The notes: a model not told the origin generated them from the sequence alone. DNA of 64,000 nucleotides from Manihot esculenta (GCF_001659605.2 NC_035178.2:12470062-12534061); one strand, 5' to 3'. Counted from the stretch's first letter, positions 34,796 to 47,702 are shown. Program-made: numbers and translations.

Positions 34796-36655
34796 AATTT
34801 TCTGCTAGGTGAGTCTTTATTTTATTTTTATTTTTTATTATATTTAATGGACATTATATTTGATTCGATTAGATTATCGATTAATTTTTTAAAATTTCGA
34901 TGTTGATTTTTAATTGGATTACTTTAATTTGATAATTGAACTAATCAAAATAATGTAATTTTTTATTAAATAGCATATTTAATTACAATTTTATCAATGA
35001 AGTATCGTTTATAATGATTGTTTTTATAATTTTATTACTATTGTAAATTTTATAATTATTATTTTGCGAAAATAAGTTATATTTATTCTTTTATATTTTA
35101 TATTTATTTCACAATTGAAGATAAATTAAAAAGTAAACAATGTAATAAGACTAAGCGTTCCTAAAAATTTAATTCTTGCTCTATTTAGCGATAACTTTTT
35201 TATTTTAAAGTATATAATTTAATTTTTATTAAAATAATATTGTAGTATTGCATTATTAATAAAAATTGATAAGTTTAAAATACTATAAACAATATTAATA
35301 TAAAATTTAAATTACTAAATATTAATTTAATACAAATTAATTCATAAATATTATAATAAAAATGAGTGAAATTATAATGTATTTTTTATATTTTTATTTT
35401 TAATTAATAATTATATTTTAATTATTATATTTATATTTTTTAACGACATTAGAAAATATTTGTAATTTATTAATGGTATTATGTATTATTTTAATATAAA
35501 TTGAATTATAAATTTTAAAGTGAAAATTAAAAAATTATAAATTTTTTTTATTTTTTAAATAAAACTCTCATCACATACATTTATATTTAACATTATTACT
35601 GAAAAAAATATATCAAAGGAATAACTTATTAAATTAATTTTAATTATATTTAAATTAGTTTATACAAAATAGTTCATGTTATTATTTTTATCACATAAAT
35701 AATTTAATTAACTGTAATTAAATTTTAATTAAGATTTTAAACTTTTAATTATATGAAATTAACAAATTATATAAGGGAAATATTTAATTGTCTTTTACTT
35801 AAATAAAAAATTCAAAGGGTCTTCGTCTATTTAAAGAATTTGTATAGATTATTTCCCTCTTTTTTACAAAGAAAACCCCAAACTTGAGAAGATATTATTT
35901 TACGGTGTGTGAAAATTACTATTTTAAATATTATTAAAATAGTATTAATTATTTTTTTTTTGAAATGGTATGAACAAATAGTATTAATTATTTTTAAATG
36001 ATAATAAATAAAATATATAAAATATTCATTTTCATATATTTAAAATACTTTAATAATAATTATCATAATAATGTCAAATAAACTTGAATTTATCATTTCA
36101 CTCTTTCCGATTTTCATTGTTTTTTTATTATTTTTTTCACCATAGATAATTTAACTAATCATAGGATCTTCAAAATAGGAAAATTATAATTTTTTTAAAA
36201 ATAAAAATTAAAAATTAAAAATTAAGAGTGTAAAACCTGACTATTTACTCAGATACACTTATTATTATTGGATTAAATCTGTTCTGTGGAAAAAAATTAT
36301 AATTTAAAGGACAAAAAATTTATAAATTTTAATAATAATATGAATTTTAATAATTCATCCATTTATAATTTTTTTAATTTGAATTACAATTTTTAATTTA
36401 TAAAAATATTTTTTCAATAAAATATATGATTGGATCATAAAATATTAAATTGATTTTTTTAGTGAAATATAATTGTAAAAGTTAAGGATAATTTTGATTT
36501 TGCTTTTTTTTTTTTTAATATGTAGAAAACAAATACTAAATAGAATCTGGAATATAATTAATTTCAGGAAATATCTCATTGCATCGTTAATAAATCAAAT
36601 CTGTTTTCATTGGAATCTTTCACTAGGCTAAGCGCTTTCATCATCAACCATCCTG
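34796..36655. other. AT-rich DNA upstream of the NTF2-like gene
   Basis: Mostly A/T runs. No gene seen. The final 100 bases, with more balanced composition (ATCTTTCACTAGGCTAAGCG), are the presumed promoter and 5' leader; no clear TATA box was picked. Confidence 0.55.
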
Positions 36656-39600
36656 ATGAGGTCCACTATATCACATCTCCTTTCTCCGACGTTACTGCCT
36701 CCTCCCCTTAACATTCGCCGGAAAACTCCAACTTTTCCGCTGAAGAACTCGCGAAAATTTTCGAGTAGCAGTAGAACAAGGACCTCAGAAATACAACTCA
36801 AAGTATCATCATCATCATCAGAAAATCAAACGGTCACTTTTGCACCATCACCAACAAGGAAAGACGATGATGATGTTGATGATTCCGATGTATTACCGTC
36901 TGCATCGGATGTAGTGAGGAGCTTTTATAAAGGAATCAACGATCGCGATCTCGGCTCCGTGGAGGAGTTAATTGCAGAGAAGTGTGTGTACGAAGATCTT
37001 ATCTTTCCGCGGCCGTTCGTTGGTCGGAAGGTAATCTTGCTACTAATTCTTTCTCTGCCACTCGTTTCTTCGAATTCCATTGCTTTCTGTTTTAGTTAGG
37101 GCTTGTCAAAGGCCGGGTTGGCTGGGCTGGGCCACATGTGGACTGAGCCCATGACAAAAATTTTGAAGTCAATCTTTTAATCATCGAGAGTTATTAAAGG
37201 GAAATATTATTATGCAGGCAATATTAGAGTTCTTTAAGAAGTTCATTGATTCATTCAGCAAGGACCTCCAATTCGCTATTGAAGATATCTCTGCTGAGGA
37301 TTCCTTAGCAGTTGGAGTCACATGGCATTTAGGTATCAACATAGCACATGTTGTTTTCTCTATGTACTCTTTTAAGTAGTTATAAACTTTTTTGAAATTA
37401 AGAATTAAATTCAGTTAGATTTTTTTTTTCTCAATGAAAAAAAATTTAATTATTTTCAATTTAAATAATTTTATTTGAAAAAAAAATAAAATTATGCATA
37501 ATTTTATAAAAATCAATTTAAATACTTTTTTATACAATAAATCACTCCAAATGAAGAATTGGGCTTTTAAATATGAAAAATTACTATTTAGCTTATTTAA
37601 TATGGAGAAACTGGTTAATTTTTCAGTTTTGAAAAATAATATTTTAAGAGGTGTATTTATTAATTTATTAATTTTAACGGTTAAATATTTTATTATTTAA
37701 TTTTTATAATTTTAAAAAACTCGTTAGTTGGTATTTTAAATTTTTAAAAAAATTATAAATTAATTTCTTTATCTAAGGGTATTTTTGAGCTTTTTGTAAT
37801 ACGTAATAGTGAAGATTAACAGAAAAATTAATTAGTAAATTTTTTAAATATAAGATATTTTTTTATTTATTTTTAAAAATAAATAAACTAATTAATAAAT
37901 TTTTTTATAATATAAAAATTAAATAATAAATTTTCCCCAGTTTTTCTGAGCTTGGAGTGGTAACTGAATGTAACAGAATGGAAGGGAAAGGCATTCCCAT
38001 TTAGCAAAGGATGCAGCTTTTATAGGCTAGAGGTCATCAACGGCACAAGACAAATAATGTAAGTGAAAGCTTTTATGTAATGTTTTTTGCATTAATTATA
38101 GATATTGTGTTAGATTTGAATTAGATTTAGATTCAAGCCATATTCATCGTTATAAATTAAATCGGTTACATGTCCAAATTTTACTCCTATACTTATTGAA
38201 AATATTCAAATTAGCTATTTTTAACGTTTTTTTTTTTCAAATTAATCTGAAAGTTCCTTTTAAACTCAATTTGTAGCTTTTTTTTAAAAAATTTTTTTTT
38301 GATATATTGATTTACATCTATACAAATAAAAAAAGCTGGATTTCTTGATCTTCTTGTTTTGAGAGTAAAATTAAGCTTAAAATAAAATTGGTAAGTTAAT
38401 TCGGATAAAAAGTGGAAAGTAGGCTAAAACTAAACATTCCCATTAATTATTGAGGTGAAATTGAGCATTAATACAAAATAAATCTCTAGATAGGATATTT
38501 ACTCTTTAAAAAATAACATAAATTCCAAATAAAGAAGAAAAGAATGAATAAAATGGAAATTCAGGTGCACATGTTCATCAAATGGAAGATAAGAAGGAAT
38601 CCTGAACTAGTGGGATTGATCCCTGAGATAGAAAATTGAGCTCTCTTCATCATAATCATTGAGCACAACTTTGTATCAACAACCAAATTATAATTATTAT
38701 TGTCTGCCATCCATTAATGGCGTTCGCAAATAGGGGAGAGCATTTTTCGGTTTAAACCGAAAAACCGAACCGAACTGATTAATTTCGATTTTTCGGTTCG
38801 GTTAATCGGATTGATCGGTTTGGTTCGGTTAGTATATTTAAAATTATTCGGCTTTCGGTTCGGTTCGATTTAAACGTGTTAAATAACCGATCAAACCGAA
38901 AAACCGATTTAGTTGATGCCCGAGCCGTCCCCAGCCTGGCCTATCGTACCCAACCCAACCCAGCACCCCAACCCAGAATGTAATGAAGTCCATCCCTTTC
39001 GCAGAAACCCTCATTCTCCTCCAAGAAACCCTCCATCCCGTTCTGGCGTTCTCCAACATTCTCCTCCAAGAAACCCTCCATCCGTTCTGGCATTCTCCAA
39101 CACTCTCCTCCAATCTCCCAATTCCCCCCCCCCCCCCCCGAACCCCTATTCTTCCAAATCCCGATTCGTCCCCCTGGCCTCTCCACACTCTCATAGTCAA
39201 ATCCAAATCCCTAACAAATCAATCATCAAATCCCATTAATCTCTCTCTCTTTCACGTCGATCGTCAATCTTTTTCTCGTCGACCGCCGACCGTCGACCAT
39301 CAACCTCTTTCCCGTCGATTTGCTGAGTTTCGCCGCCGACCATGGACTGATCTCTTGAGAGCAGAGGTACTACCGCTTTTGGCAATTTGTGTTACTTTTA
39401 ATATTTGTTTGTCTTGGGTTGGGTATGGGTTTCTGGTATGGGTTCATGTATATTTGGGAAGGAAATTAATTCCAGGCATTTGCCTCAACCAATTATGTAG
39501 CATGTTTACTGTTGATATTCGTCCAGAGGTGAATAGTTGATCTTTTGAAATTATAGTTTTTGCTTCTTGAATTATGTTTAATTTATATCATCAGTTAAGC

Positions 39601-41178
39601 CACAAGATTATGAGGAACGAAGGTGTTTGGGAAGCTAAAAACAGAGGGAAAGTGAGGAACGAAAGAGGAAAAAAAAAAAAAAAAAAAAGCAAAGTGAGGA
39701 ACGAAAGGGGTAGCTGCAACTCCGCTATTTCGACAGATTTCGGTTTATTAAATTATTTTGTTGAAATTAGAAATAAAAAATTAAAAAAAAATACAGATTT
39801 CGGTTTAAACCGAACCGAACCGATTTTTATCGGTTCGATTCGATTCGATTCGATTCGATTATACCTTCATAATCGGTTTATTCGGTTTTATAAATTTTAA
39901 CAAATCGATTTTTGGTTTTATCGATTCAGTTCGGTTCGGAACCAAACCGACCGATTGCACAGCCCTATTCGCAAAGGTATACCAGATTGTAACGAATTCG
40001 ACTCTTACTCCTTCCGATTTATTAATGTATAGAAAATTTTATTATTTAATTATTATATTAAAAAAATTTATTAATTGATATTTTTATTTTTAAAAGTATA
40101 TTAAAATATTTTTGATATTTTAAAAAATATATTAATAGCTAATTTCATTAATTTGAATAATTAATTATTATAAAAATATTTTATAAGTCTAACTAACAAT
40201 TTTTTTTAAATTATAATAATTTAATAATAAAATATTTAACGATTAAAATTAATAAAAAATTAATTAATAAATTTTTTAATATATTAAAAATATTTTAATA
40301 TATTTTTAAAATAAAAAATTAATTAATTAATTTTTTTCATATTATATCGTGATTAATAGTAATTTTTTCTAATATATATTATAGCATTGAAGCATATGAT
40401 GATAGCGTCTTCCTCTTTCTATCTTTTGACGGTTCACTTCTTCAACTTTGGATCAAACATTTATATCGAGAATAATGCTTAATTAATAAAAAATATAAAA
40501 AAGTCTTGCTATCCGAAAACTTAAGTTTAATTATTTGGAATTTTTATTTTACTAATTTTTATATTTATTTCAACACAAATGCATTCATATTTTTTGGATA
40601 ATTATTTTATTTGTATTATGAAATCAGTTACGGTCGGGACATTGTTGAACCGGCAATCAAGCCTGGAGAGGCAGCTCTGGTATGTACATGTTCTTCCTCT
40701 ATGTAAAAGCTGGATAACTATAAACTCTTCCTGAGCATCTAGAAATGTTTTCAAGAATTAGAAACTTGAATTCATGTGGGAATAAATTTAATAATTATCA
40801 AATTAAATATTTATATATAAATTTATACATCCTTTATATACATTTTAATTAATTTTGCAAGACTCATCACACCACCATTAAATCAGTTGTAGTATTCTGA
40901 TTCAATTTATGGATAAATGAATTTTTTTAAATTATAACTGTAAACCTTTATCTATTAAATAAAAATTAATTATTAAATTTTTTAAAACGTTAAAAATATT
41001 TTAATATATATTTTAAAATCGAGTGATTAATTAGTAAAATTCTCCGTAAAAATTACATAATAATTTTTTTAAAAAAAATATGACCCTTTAAAAAACTCCT
41101 TTTTCCACTGTGCAGGTTGCCATCCAGGGTGTAGTTTGGTTGCTGCAACGCTTCCCTCAGCTGGCAGATCAGCTATGA
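36656..41178 (+). CDS. NTF2-like/SnoaL-fold plastid protein (At1g71480-like), five exons, 228 aa
   Basis: Exons: 36656-37030, 37218-37332, 37977-38058, 40628-40679, 41116-41178. All introns are GT-AG (for example donor GTAAGTG, acceptor TGTGCAG) and the phases join cleanly into 228 codons plus TGA. Residues 1-50 are rich in Ser, Arg and Pro with almost no acidic residues, as in a chloroplast transit peptide. An acidic linker (DDDDVDDSD) follows. The NTF2/SnoaL-like domain runs from about residue 83: SDVVRSFYKGINDRDLGSVE, then VYEDLIFPRPFVGRK, FFKKFIDSF, GVTWHLEWKGKAFPFSKG, CSFYRLEVINGTRQI, YGRDIVEPAIKPGEAAL, and it ends VVWLLQRFPQLADQL. The fold is a cone-shaped barrel that often binds small ligands; the ligand here is unknown. 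Intron 3 (2.57 kb) contains a hAT insertion and a MITE, and introns 2 and 4 hold AT-rich repeats. The gene is convergent with the PPR gene. Confidence 0.85.
37575..37935. repeat. AT-rich palindromic MITE in intron 2 of the NTF2-like gene
   Basis: Starts GAAAAATTACTATTTAGC and ends TTAAATAATAAATTTTC, approximate inversions. Internal words ATTAATTTTAACGGTTAAAT and AAATTAATTAGTAAATTTTT match the family at 62411 and 40032. No target duplication visible. Confidence 0.55.
38731..39967. mobile_element. hAT-like element in intron 3, perfect 8-bp target duplication
   Basis: Ends are TAGGGGAGAGCA and, inverted, TAGGGCTGTGCA. The octamer TTCGCAAA flanks both sides exactly (38723-38730 and 39968-39975), the hAT signature. 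The terminal 150-200 bases are packed with AACCGAACCG/CGGTTCGGTT in inverted orientation. The interior (38915-39720) is much more GC-rich than anything nearby. It holds a 45-base tandem repeat (39013-39116), a C16 run (39124-39139), CGTCGACCGCCGACC-type words and an A-rich tract. ORFs on both strands across it do not resemble a transposase, so it is non-autonomous, perhaps with captured or 5'-UTR-derived sequence. Confidence 0.88.
40032..40369. mobile_element. AT-rich MITE in intron 3, 9-bp target duplication
   Basis: Starts GAAAATTTTATTATTTAATT and ends with the approximate inverse AATAGTAATTTTTTC. Flanking 9-mers TAATGTATA and TAATATATA agree at eight of nine, pointing to a Mutator-like origin for this repeat family. 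No ORF. Confidence 0.6.
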
Positions 41179-42832
41179 ATGATAAGCCTCTCCAAGATTT
41201 GTAATTATACCCTTTACTTGCAAAGTTAAAAAATAAACAATATTAATCAATTTATGTATGGAAAGATTATTAGTAAAATTCTCAAAGGGTAGAAAATAAT
41301 TTCTTATTAAAAGAGTCATTTTTCCTTCAGAATGACTTAAATTTTATTTTTACCAAGAAAATATTTCTATTGATTAATTTTCCTGAATGCTCCAAACATC
41401 AGAAAGTATATTCCTAAAAAATTTTACATGAAACAAATGAAGCCTTAGGATTCGCATTTTATCCCCATTGAATTGGAAAAAGCTTATGCATATGTCAATC
41501 CTCAAAGCAAGCAAAAGATTATCTAATCACCAGAGGAAATCATAGCTATACAAGCTTCAAATGCAGACGACAAACTTTTCACACTAGAACCTTAATCCAA
41601 CTCCATTGCATCAAACAATGCACGATTAATACAAAATTGAAAATCCTCATCAATGACCTCATATTTCCTTACCCTCGTTACACTCCACTGCATTTAGGAC
41701 CTTAAAAATTAGCTTACAGCTGCAATTCAGTTTTGCATCTGCAGCACTGAATTTCTGCTGCACCAGAATTGAATGTCTGTGCCATTACAGAACTGAGATT
41801 CTGCTACTCTAATGCAGAACTGAGAAGCAAAACTGTTTGCTCAGAATGATCACAACAAATTGGACATTTAAGAAGTGATTAAACTTACTGGATTATCTAC
41901 TAAATTATGCTCAAAAGTACTAGCTTCCTTCATCTATACCGATTGCTCAGGCTTTGAACTAAACTATGCAACAAATACACACCCATTTGCAACCAGAATA
42001 ACTGTAATTGAAACTTTTAAAATCTAGCAGAAGAAACAAGCAGTCAAACATTTTCATCTTTTAACAGGAAAGATATTCATTGTTTGGAAAACCTATGCTT
42101 AGGAAATATATGCAAATCTGAAAACATGATCAACTTTACCTGCTTAGAAAAGGCCAAAGTTCTCTGACTTGGGCAAATCAAGTGAACTGCTCTCACAGTT
42201 GGGATTATTCACAAGAGCCTCCTCTGATGTCTAATCAAATACCAGTGCACAAATAAACCTATTAGCTGAATGTTGATCAATAAAAAAGCTCTTCTTCTCT
42301 ATATATATAATGTAAATAAACTTCTGTTAAACCTGTTAAATTTATGATCATTGGTGCTGTTATTCATCAACAAAATACATGCTGGTAATTTATTTTTTTT
42401 TAAAGGACATGCTGGCTGGTAACTAAATAACCTTCTGCCAAACCTGTTAGATTAATAATCATTGGTGTTGGTATTCATAAAGAAATATGCTGTAGTCTCA
42501 CAGAAATTCACATCTGCTAAAATGCCTCACATCTGCTAAAATGCAAGTACTAATTTTTCTCTCCAAGGTCCCCAGAGCAAACACCTTAGATCAATTATAA
42601 GTAACATGGGCCGCATTTTAGAATTCTTTCATCTGGCACCAACCTCTGTCACTCTTGACTTTGAAATGGATCCCACAAAATACCACAAGTCTGACCCACT
42701 TCAGAATGGCCTTACCTTAAGGTAGATATCTTTTGCTCGACATCTCTTATAGATCACATAATTAATTGCTGCTATATGACGAGAATGACAACATGAATTC
42801 ACATCAAATACATCCAGATGCATTATTAAGCA
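41179..42832. other. Intergenic region between convergent NTF2-like and PPR genes
   Basis: Holds the 3' UTRs of both genes. Base composition is closer to genic than elsewhere. Imperfect direct repeats occur: a unit of about 60 bases around AAACCTGTTA and ATCATTGGTG at roughly 42325 and 42435, and CACATCTGCTAAAATGC twice at 42508-42545. No ORF or RNA gene recognised. Confidence 0.5.
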
Positions 42833-45019
42833 TCATCCTATTTCCTCCAATACATCAACTGAACCAAAACTTTCTCTGGCATCATAATCAACATCTTTAG
42901 TTAAATTAGTCAATCCCTCCAATAATGGGTAAAACTCATCTGCATTAGGTTTTGAAGTATCTCCGACCAGAAATGGTGACAATTCAGAGCCCACATCAAC
43001 CCAGGTACAGCCAGGAGCTTTCCTCACACCCAAGTCCCTCATGTAAGTCCTCACCTTTGCTAGCTTGTTCCAACGACCAGCAGCAGCATACATATTAGCA
43101 ATCAACACATAGTAACCTGAATTTTCAGGCCTCATTTCCAACAGTTTCTCAGCAGCCCATTCCCCTATGTCAGTATTTCCATGGATACGGCAAGCTCCTA
43201 AAAGAGTGGCCCACATGGCAGAGGTTGGCCTGTAAGGCATCTTTGTGATCATCTCCTTAGCTTTATGTAATAATCCTGCTCTCCCATAGAGGTCAACCAT
43301 GCAGGAAAAGTGCTGTAAACATGGAACTATGCCATATTCACTAGACATCTTTTGAAACAACATTTTTCCTTCAGTTACTAGCCCTGAATGACTACAAGCA
43401 GATAGAACTGCCACCATTGTTACATGGTCTGGTTTAATATTATTCCTGTTCATTTCATCAAAAAACTTTAATGCTGCTCGCCCCTCTCCTTGTATTCCAA
43501 ACCCAGCGATCAAGGAAGTATATGTCACTTCATCCCTTCTGTTCATTGAATCAAACAACCTTTTGGCTTCTAAAACTTTTCCACATCTTGCATACATGTC
43601 AACGAGAGCATTCCACAGCAACAAATAATCCTTAAATTCTGCATGCCTCAAAATGTAACAATGGAACTCCTTACCATGTTGTAGACTTGCCGCTCGAGCA
43701 CAAAGGGGAAGAATGCTTGCTATAGACACATAATTTGGCTTAATGCCAGATAGAAACAATTCTCTGAATAGCAAGGATGCTTCCTCAAATTGGTCCATAT
43801 GGGCATAACCAGAAAGCATGGAGTTCCAAGTAATTAGGCTCTTAGTTTTCACTGATTGAAACAAAATGTAGGCATGCCTAAGATCTTTGCACCTAGAATA
43901 CATAGTGATTAAGGCATTCCTAACATTATCTGCTCCACCACAAAAGCTGCGAATTGCATAGCCATGAATCTCTCTACCTAATCTAATGGCACCAATATGG
44001 GAACATGCACCGAGACCAATAATCAATGCAACTGAGTCCAAACAAATGCCACAACTTCTCATCTGAGAAAGCAATTCAAGTGCCCCCCTAAAATTGCCCG
44101 AATGCAAGCACCCTCCAGCTATAGTGTTCCAAATTACAATATTCAATTCAACACCTGCTATCTGCATTTGTTCAAACAGCTCAAATGCTTCCTTCCACAT
44201 TCCCTTGGAGGCATAACCAGAAATCATTGCATTCCAAGAAACAGCATCTCTTTCTGGCATTTTGTCAAACAAGCAACGGGCAATCTCCAATTCACCAGTC
44301 TTGGCATACATGGAAACTAAGGAATTATGTACAAACAAGCTCCATATATGACAGCTAACTTTAATGGATTCATGAACCTCTCTCCCATAGGCTAGATCCA
44401 ATTTTTCGCCGCAGGCCTTGAGAACAGATGGATAGGTGAAATTATCGGGTCTAATTCCTTTACTTATCATCTTCTTATAGGCAGAAAGAGCCTCATCATA
44501 CAGTCCATTTCTAACATAAGAAGAGATAAGCAGATTCCAAGGAAATGGGTGCAAAATATTGGAATTCTCAGTAATGATGTGAGCATCAATTAAAAGATCA
44601 AATTTTGAGTAAAAATTGACAAGCTTGGGAACCAAAATGGGATGTTGCTCAAATCCCAAAGAGATAACGAGGGCATGTAGTTGTTTACCCTGTGGGAGAG
44701 CTTTCAGGTTGACACAAGATAAAAGAAGAGAAGAGATGGAATGCAGAATAGTATCATTTGTAGTAGTACAAGAGGCTTGTTGCTGGATCAGGGAAAAGAG
44801 TTTGAATGCTTTTAATAAATGGCCCTGGCAGGCAAATTCTCTGAGAGAATTAATAAGGTTATCTATCATAGGTTCATTGCCAGTTCTGCACTTTCCCAGA
44901 ACCAGCTGATTGTTTTGAAGAATTACCTCTTTGGAAGCTTGTTTCCATTTTTCAGGAATGAACTTTTGGAATTGACTTAGAGAAAGGCCTTTGAGTACAA
45001 AATGAGGTGAAGATGGCAT
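42833..45019 (-). CDS. Pentatricopeptide-repeat protein, PLS class, E subgroup (At1g71490-like), 728 aa
   Basis: An organelle RNA-binding protein, expected to act in mitochondrial or plastid RNA editing or processing. Each repeat pair recognises one RNA base. The repeats start near residue 90 and run to about 590. Typical units: [100 protein letters not shown]. Long, short and standard units alternate, which marks the PLS class. Residues 594-668 form the E motif ([20 protein letters not shown], then [20 protein letters not shown]), followed by PGCTWVDVG. There is no DYW deaminase domain, so for editing it would need a DYW partner. The N-terminal 40 residues have basic residues ([13 protein letters not shown]) and few acidic ones, a possible organelle signal. 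Single exon, as is common in the family. No frameshift or lost repeat was noted. Confidence 0.93.
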   Translation of the reverse strand: MPSSPHFVLKGLSLSQFQKFIPEKWKQASKEVILQNNQLVLGKCRTGNEPMIDNLINSLREFACQGHLLKAFKLFSLIQQQASCTTTNDTILHSISSLLLSCVNLKALPQGKQLHALVISLGFEQHPILVPKLVNFYSKFDLLIDAHIITENSNILHPFPWNLLISSYVRNGLYDEALSAYKKMISKGIRPDNFTYPSVLKACGEKLDLAYGREVHESIKVSCHIWSLFVHNSLVSMYAKTGELEIARCLFDKMPERDAVSWNAMISGYASKGMWKEAFELFEQMQIAGVELNIVIWNTIAGGCLHSGNFRGALELLSQMRSCGICLDSVALIIGLGACSHIGAIRLGREIHGYAIRSFCGGADNVRNALITMYSRCKDLRHAYILFQSVKTKSLITWNSMLSGYAHMDQFEEASLLFRELFLSGIKPNYVSIASILPLCARAASLQHGKEFHCYILRHAEFKDYLLLWNALVDMYARCGKVLEAKRLFDSMNRRDEVTYTSLIAGFGIQGEGRAALKFFDEMNRNNIKPDHVTMVAVLSACSHSGLVTEGKMLFQKMSSEYGIVPCLQHFSCMVDLYGRAGLLHKAKEMITKMPYRPTSAMWATLLGACRIHGNTDIGEWAAEKLLEMRPENSGYYVLIANMYAAAGRWNKLAKVRTYMRDLGVRKAPGCTWVDVGSELSPFLVGDTSKPNADEFYPLLEGLTNLTKDVDYDARESFGSVDVLEEIG

Positions 45020-45497
45020 GCACTATAGACACATCTGTTGTGAACGATAGGATGATGATGAGTGAAAGCTGATTGCATGGCTTTACCCACGTTTGCATCA
45101 TGCAGCTTGCTAAGAAAGAAAATGGCTAATAGGTTATTCAATTTTTACTTCTCAAGGTCAAGGATAAGTGAATAACTCAATCTTATTAAACAACATCATC
45201 AAGTCCCCGCCTTTCACAATATTTCGTCCAGCCTCTGCAAAGGTTAAAGTAAAATAGAAGTTAGATGATGAATTCAAAGTGGAAATCCCAAAAAGAACTA
45301 CTTTTTTTTTTAAAAAAAAGTAAGTACCATTTGTAAGCTCCAGTATGAATTGATTAACTGCTCTGTTTCTAATTGTGTGAACATAAAAAAAGGGAAATTT
45401 GAATTCAAAAACCGATTCAAAATGCTAAATTATTCTCATCATGTGAACTAGATTGCAGACTACAAGCAAAATCAGTTTTTTCACCAATCAATTATAG
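45020..45497. promoter_or_regulatory. 5' flank of the PPR gene
   Basis: Presumed leader and promoter of the minus-strand PPR gene. At about 45222-45240 the minus strand reads TTTAACCTTTGCAGAGGC, an acceptor-like site, so a 5' UTR intron reaching toward 45.7 kb is possible. No clear TATA box. Confidence 0.35.
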
Positions 45498-45685
45498 ATT
45501 AACAGATTTAAAGACCAACGCAGTAGCAATTGGCAGTAGCAATAGGCAGATTTAAAGACCAACGCAGTAGCAATTGGCAGATTTAAAGAACAAAGCAGTA
45601 GCAAATGGAAGCAGCAATAGGCAGATTTAAAGACCAAAGCAGTAGCAATAGGCAGCAGTAGCAATAGGCAGTAGTAGCAGGACAT
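45498..45685. repeat. Minisatellite upstream of the PPR gene
   Basis: Irregular tandem copies of AGATTTAAAGACCAACGCAG and AGCAATAGGCAGTAGC-like words. The composite unit AGATTTAAAGA...GCAGTAGCAAT recurs about four times with a spacing of some 38-53 bases. Shorter GCAGTAGCAATAG units fill the right end. Confidence 0.9.
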
Positions 45686-46215
45686 GAATTCAAATAGGAA
45701 AATTACCATTCCTTTTGATAGGAACTATGAAGTGCCGTAGCAAGGGGGCAGGCACAGCATGGCATCAGGAGAGAAGCCGAGATACACCTCTGATTAACGT
45801 CAATTGAGTCAAGGGAGGGTGAGGGCCGCACTAGTCATACGGAAACAAGCCAGGCCAGGCCTAGGTAGGAAACCTGCCAATTCAGATACCCAAACACGAA
45901 CCCCATTTACAGAAATTATTCAAACAAACCTGCTCGTGACCCTTGGAAACAGAACTGAAGGAGGAGCAAAAGCGGCAGCAGCGAAACTGGCCCAGCGTCA
46001 CTGAGAATGACTATGAGCGGCTTATTGAGGATGAGCAGCAGCTGTGGGATGGATGAGCTGCAGCGGCGTGATTATTGTCACGGGGTAAGTGATTCTATCA
46101 CCACTAAATTTGTGGGGTGACACTAAGGAGGAGGGGCAGCCGCGACGGCAAGGGACACACGGCCAGGGGAAGTTGGGGCGGCGTCTGTGTATTCAGGTTT
46201 TGGAGAATGAGCGAT
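45686..46215. other. GC-rich island upstream of the PPR gene
   Basis: One of the most GC-rich stretches in the window, with words such as GGGGCAGCCGCGACGGCAAG. A 66-codon plus-strand ORF (45804-46004) is not recognisable. It could be a 5' UTR exon and promoter of the PPR gene, or a decayed repeat. It ends sharply in AT-rich DNA near 46220. Confidence 0.35.
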
Positions 46216-47702
46216 TGTGGTGCGGTAATACTAATAATTTATTCTTTTAATTAAATTATTTTGGGTAATACTAATAGTTTATTGGTTTTTTTAAAAAATA
46301 ATTTATTGAAAATTACTACAAAATTTTAAAATATGCTAAAATTAATTAATAAATTTATTAATTTTAAAAAATATATTAAAATATTGTTTATGTTTTAAAA
46401 AATCAATTAATTTTTTTAATTAATTTCAGTAGTGAAATTATAAAAAAATTTAAAATATTTCTAACATAAAAATTAATCAATAAATTTTAAAAAAATTTGA
46501 AGAATTAATTAATAAATTTTTTAAAATTATAAAAATTAAATAATAAAATTAAAAAAATTAATCAAAAATTTAAAATATAAATAATATTTTAATATATTTT
46601 TTGAAAATAAATACTAACTAATAAATTTCTATATATTTCAATTCCTAAATATTAATTTTTAAAAAATATTTTGATTTAAGAATCAAATAGATATTTTTAA
46701 TTATACTATTTTAGAATTAATTATTTCTTTTATAATTACTGCCTTTAACTTTACTAAAATAGCCTTGTGTTAATCGGAAAATCTACTTGAAATATTTAAA
46801 AGTGTAACTAAAATTATCTAATGAAAATAAGTTTAATTCATATACTTTTTATTCTAGAGTTAAATAATTTTAATTTAATTTTTTATTAAATAAATTTTAA
46901 ATTTATTTTTAAAGCTAAATAAATTTTTATGTAATATAATATTATTTTATTATTAATAAATATTATTTTTATAATTTAAAATATTAAAAATTTAATATTT
47001 TAATTAATATAAAAAAATAAAATTATGAAATTAAATAGTAAAATATTTAATAATTAAAGTAAATAAAAAGACTAATAATAATTTTTTTAAAATTATCAGT
47101 CTTTTAGATTTTTTTATATTTTTTTTAATTAATATAAATTCAATTCGTAAAGTAAAATAAGAAAAATGACGGGTTGAAAATGGTTGAGATAGTTCCGTTG
47201 GTAAGGTAGAGAATTGAAAATTTATATGTCTGATGTTTAAAATATTTAAAAAATTTAATCGACATATTTTTATAATTAAAAGAAAAAGCAAATTATTTTT
47301 TAAAAATAAATTTTCTTTTTAGAAAGAAAAATTATTTTATACCTTTTAAAATTTTTATACAAATTTTTAAATATATTTAATTTTATTAAAATTAAAAAAT
47401 AAAAAATAAATTATTTTATTAAAAATATATTTTTTATTATAGTTTACTGTTAACAAAAACTCTTAAAATTAAAATTTGATAAAATTAAATTAAAATTAAA
47501 ATTAGATAAAAAAAGGATAAAAATTAAAAATTTGAGTAAAATTGAAAATGACAAAAAAATTACTTTTTTTTACCATTTTAGCCTTGTTATAAATTAATCT
47601 AACGATTCATCTGGATTGAAATGGTGAACTTTTTGTGCTCCCATATCAAAAAAAAGAAAAAATCCTTTTTGTGGTGATTTCTAGAAAATTATTTTCTTTC
47701 TT
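46216..47702. other. AT-rich intergenic DNA with MITE remnants
   Basis: At about 46250-46640 both arms of the AT-rich palindromic MITE family are recognisable (TTAATTAATAAATTTATTAA and AATATTTTAATATATTTT). A near-duplicate GGTAATACTAATA word occurs at 46224 and 46264. The remainder has no gene. Confidence 0.5.

Noticed and set aside
38844..39540. Overlapping ORFs on both strands (up to 185 codons) as genes
   Set aside because: They fall within the GC-rich interior of a hAT-like element, overlap one another on opposite strands, contain tandem repeats and a C16 run, and resemble no protein family.
42833..45019. DYW deaminase domain at the end of the PPR protein
   Set aside because: The protein ends about 50 residues after the E motif; no HxE or CxxC deaminase motifs are present.
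45804..46004. 66-codon ORF in the GC-rich island
   Set aside because: GC-rich chance ORF with no family resemblance; a 5' UTR or decayed repeat explains the composition better.
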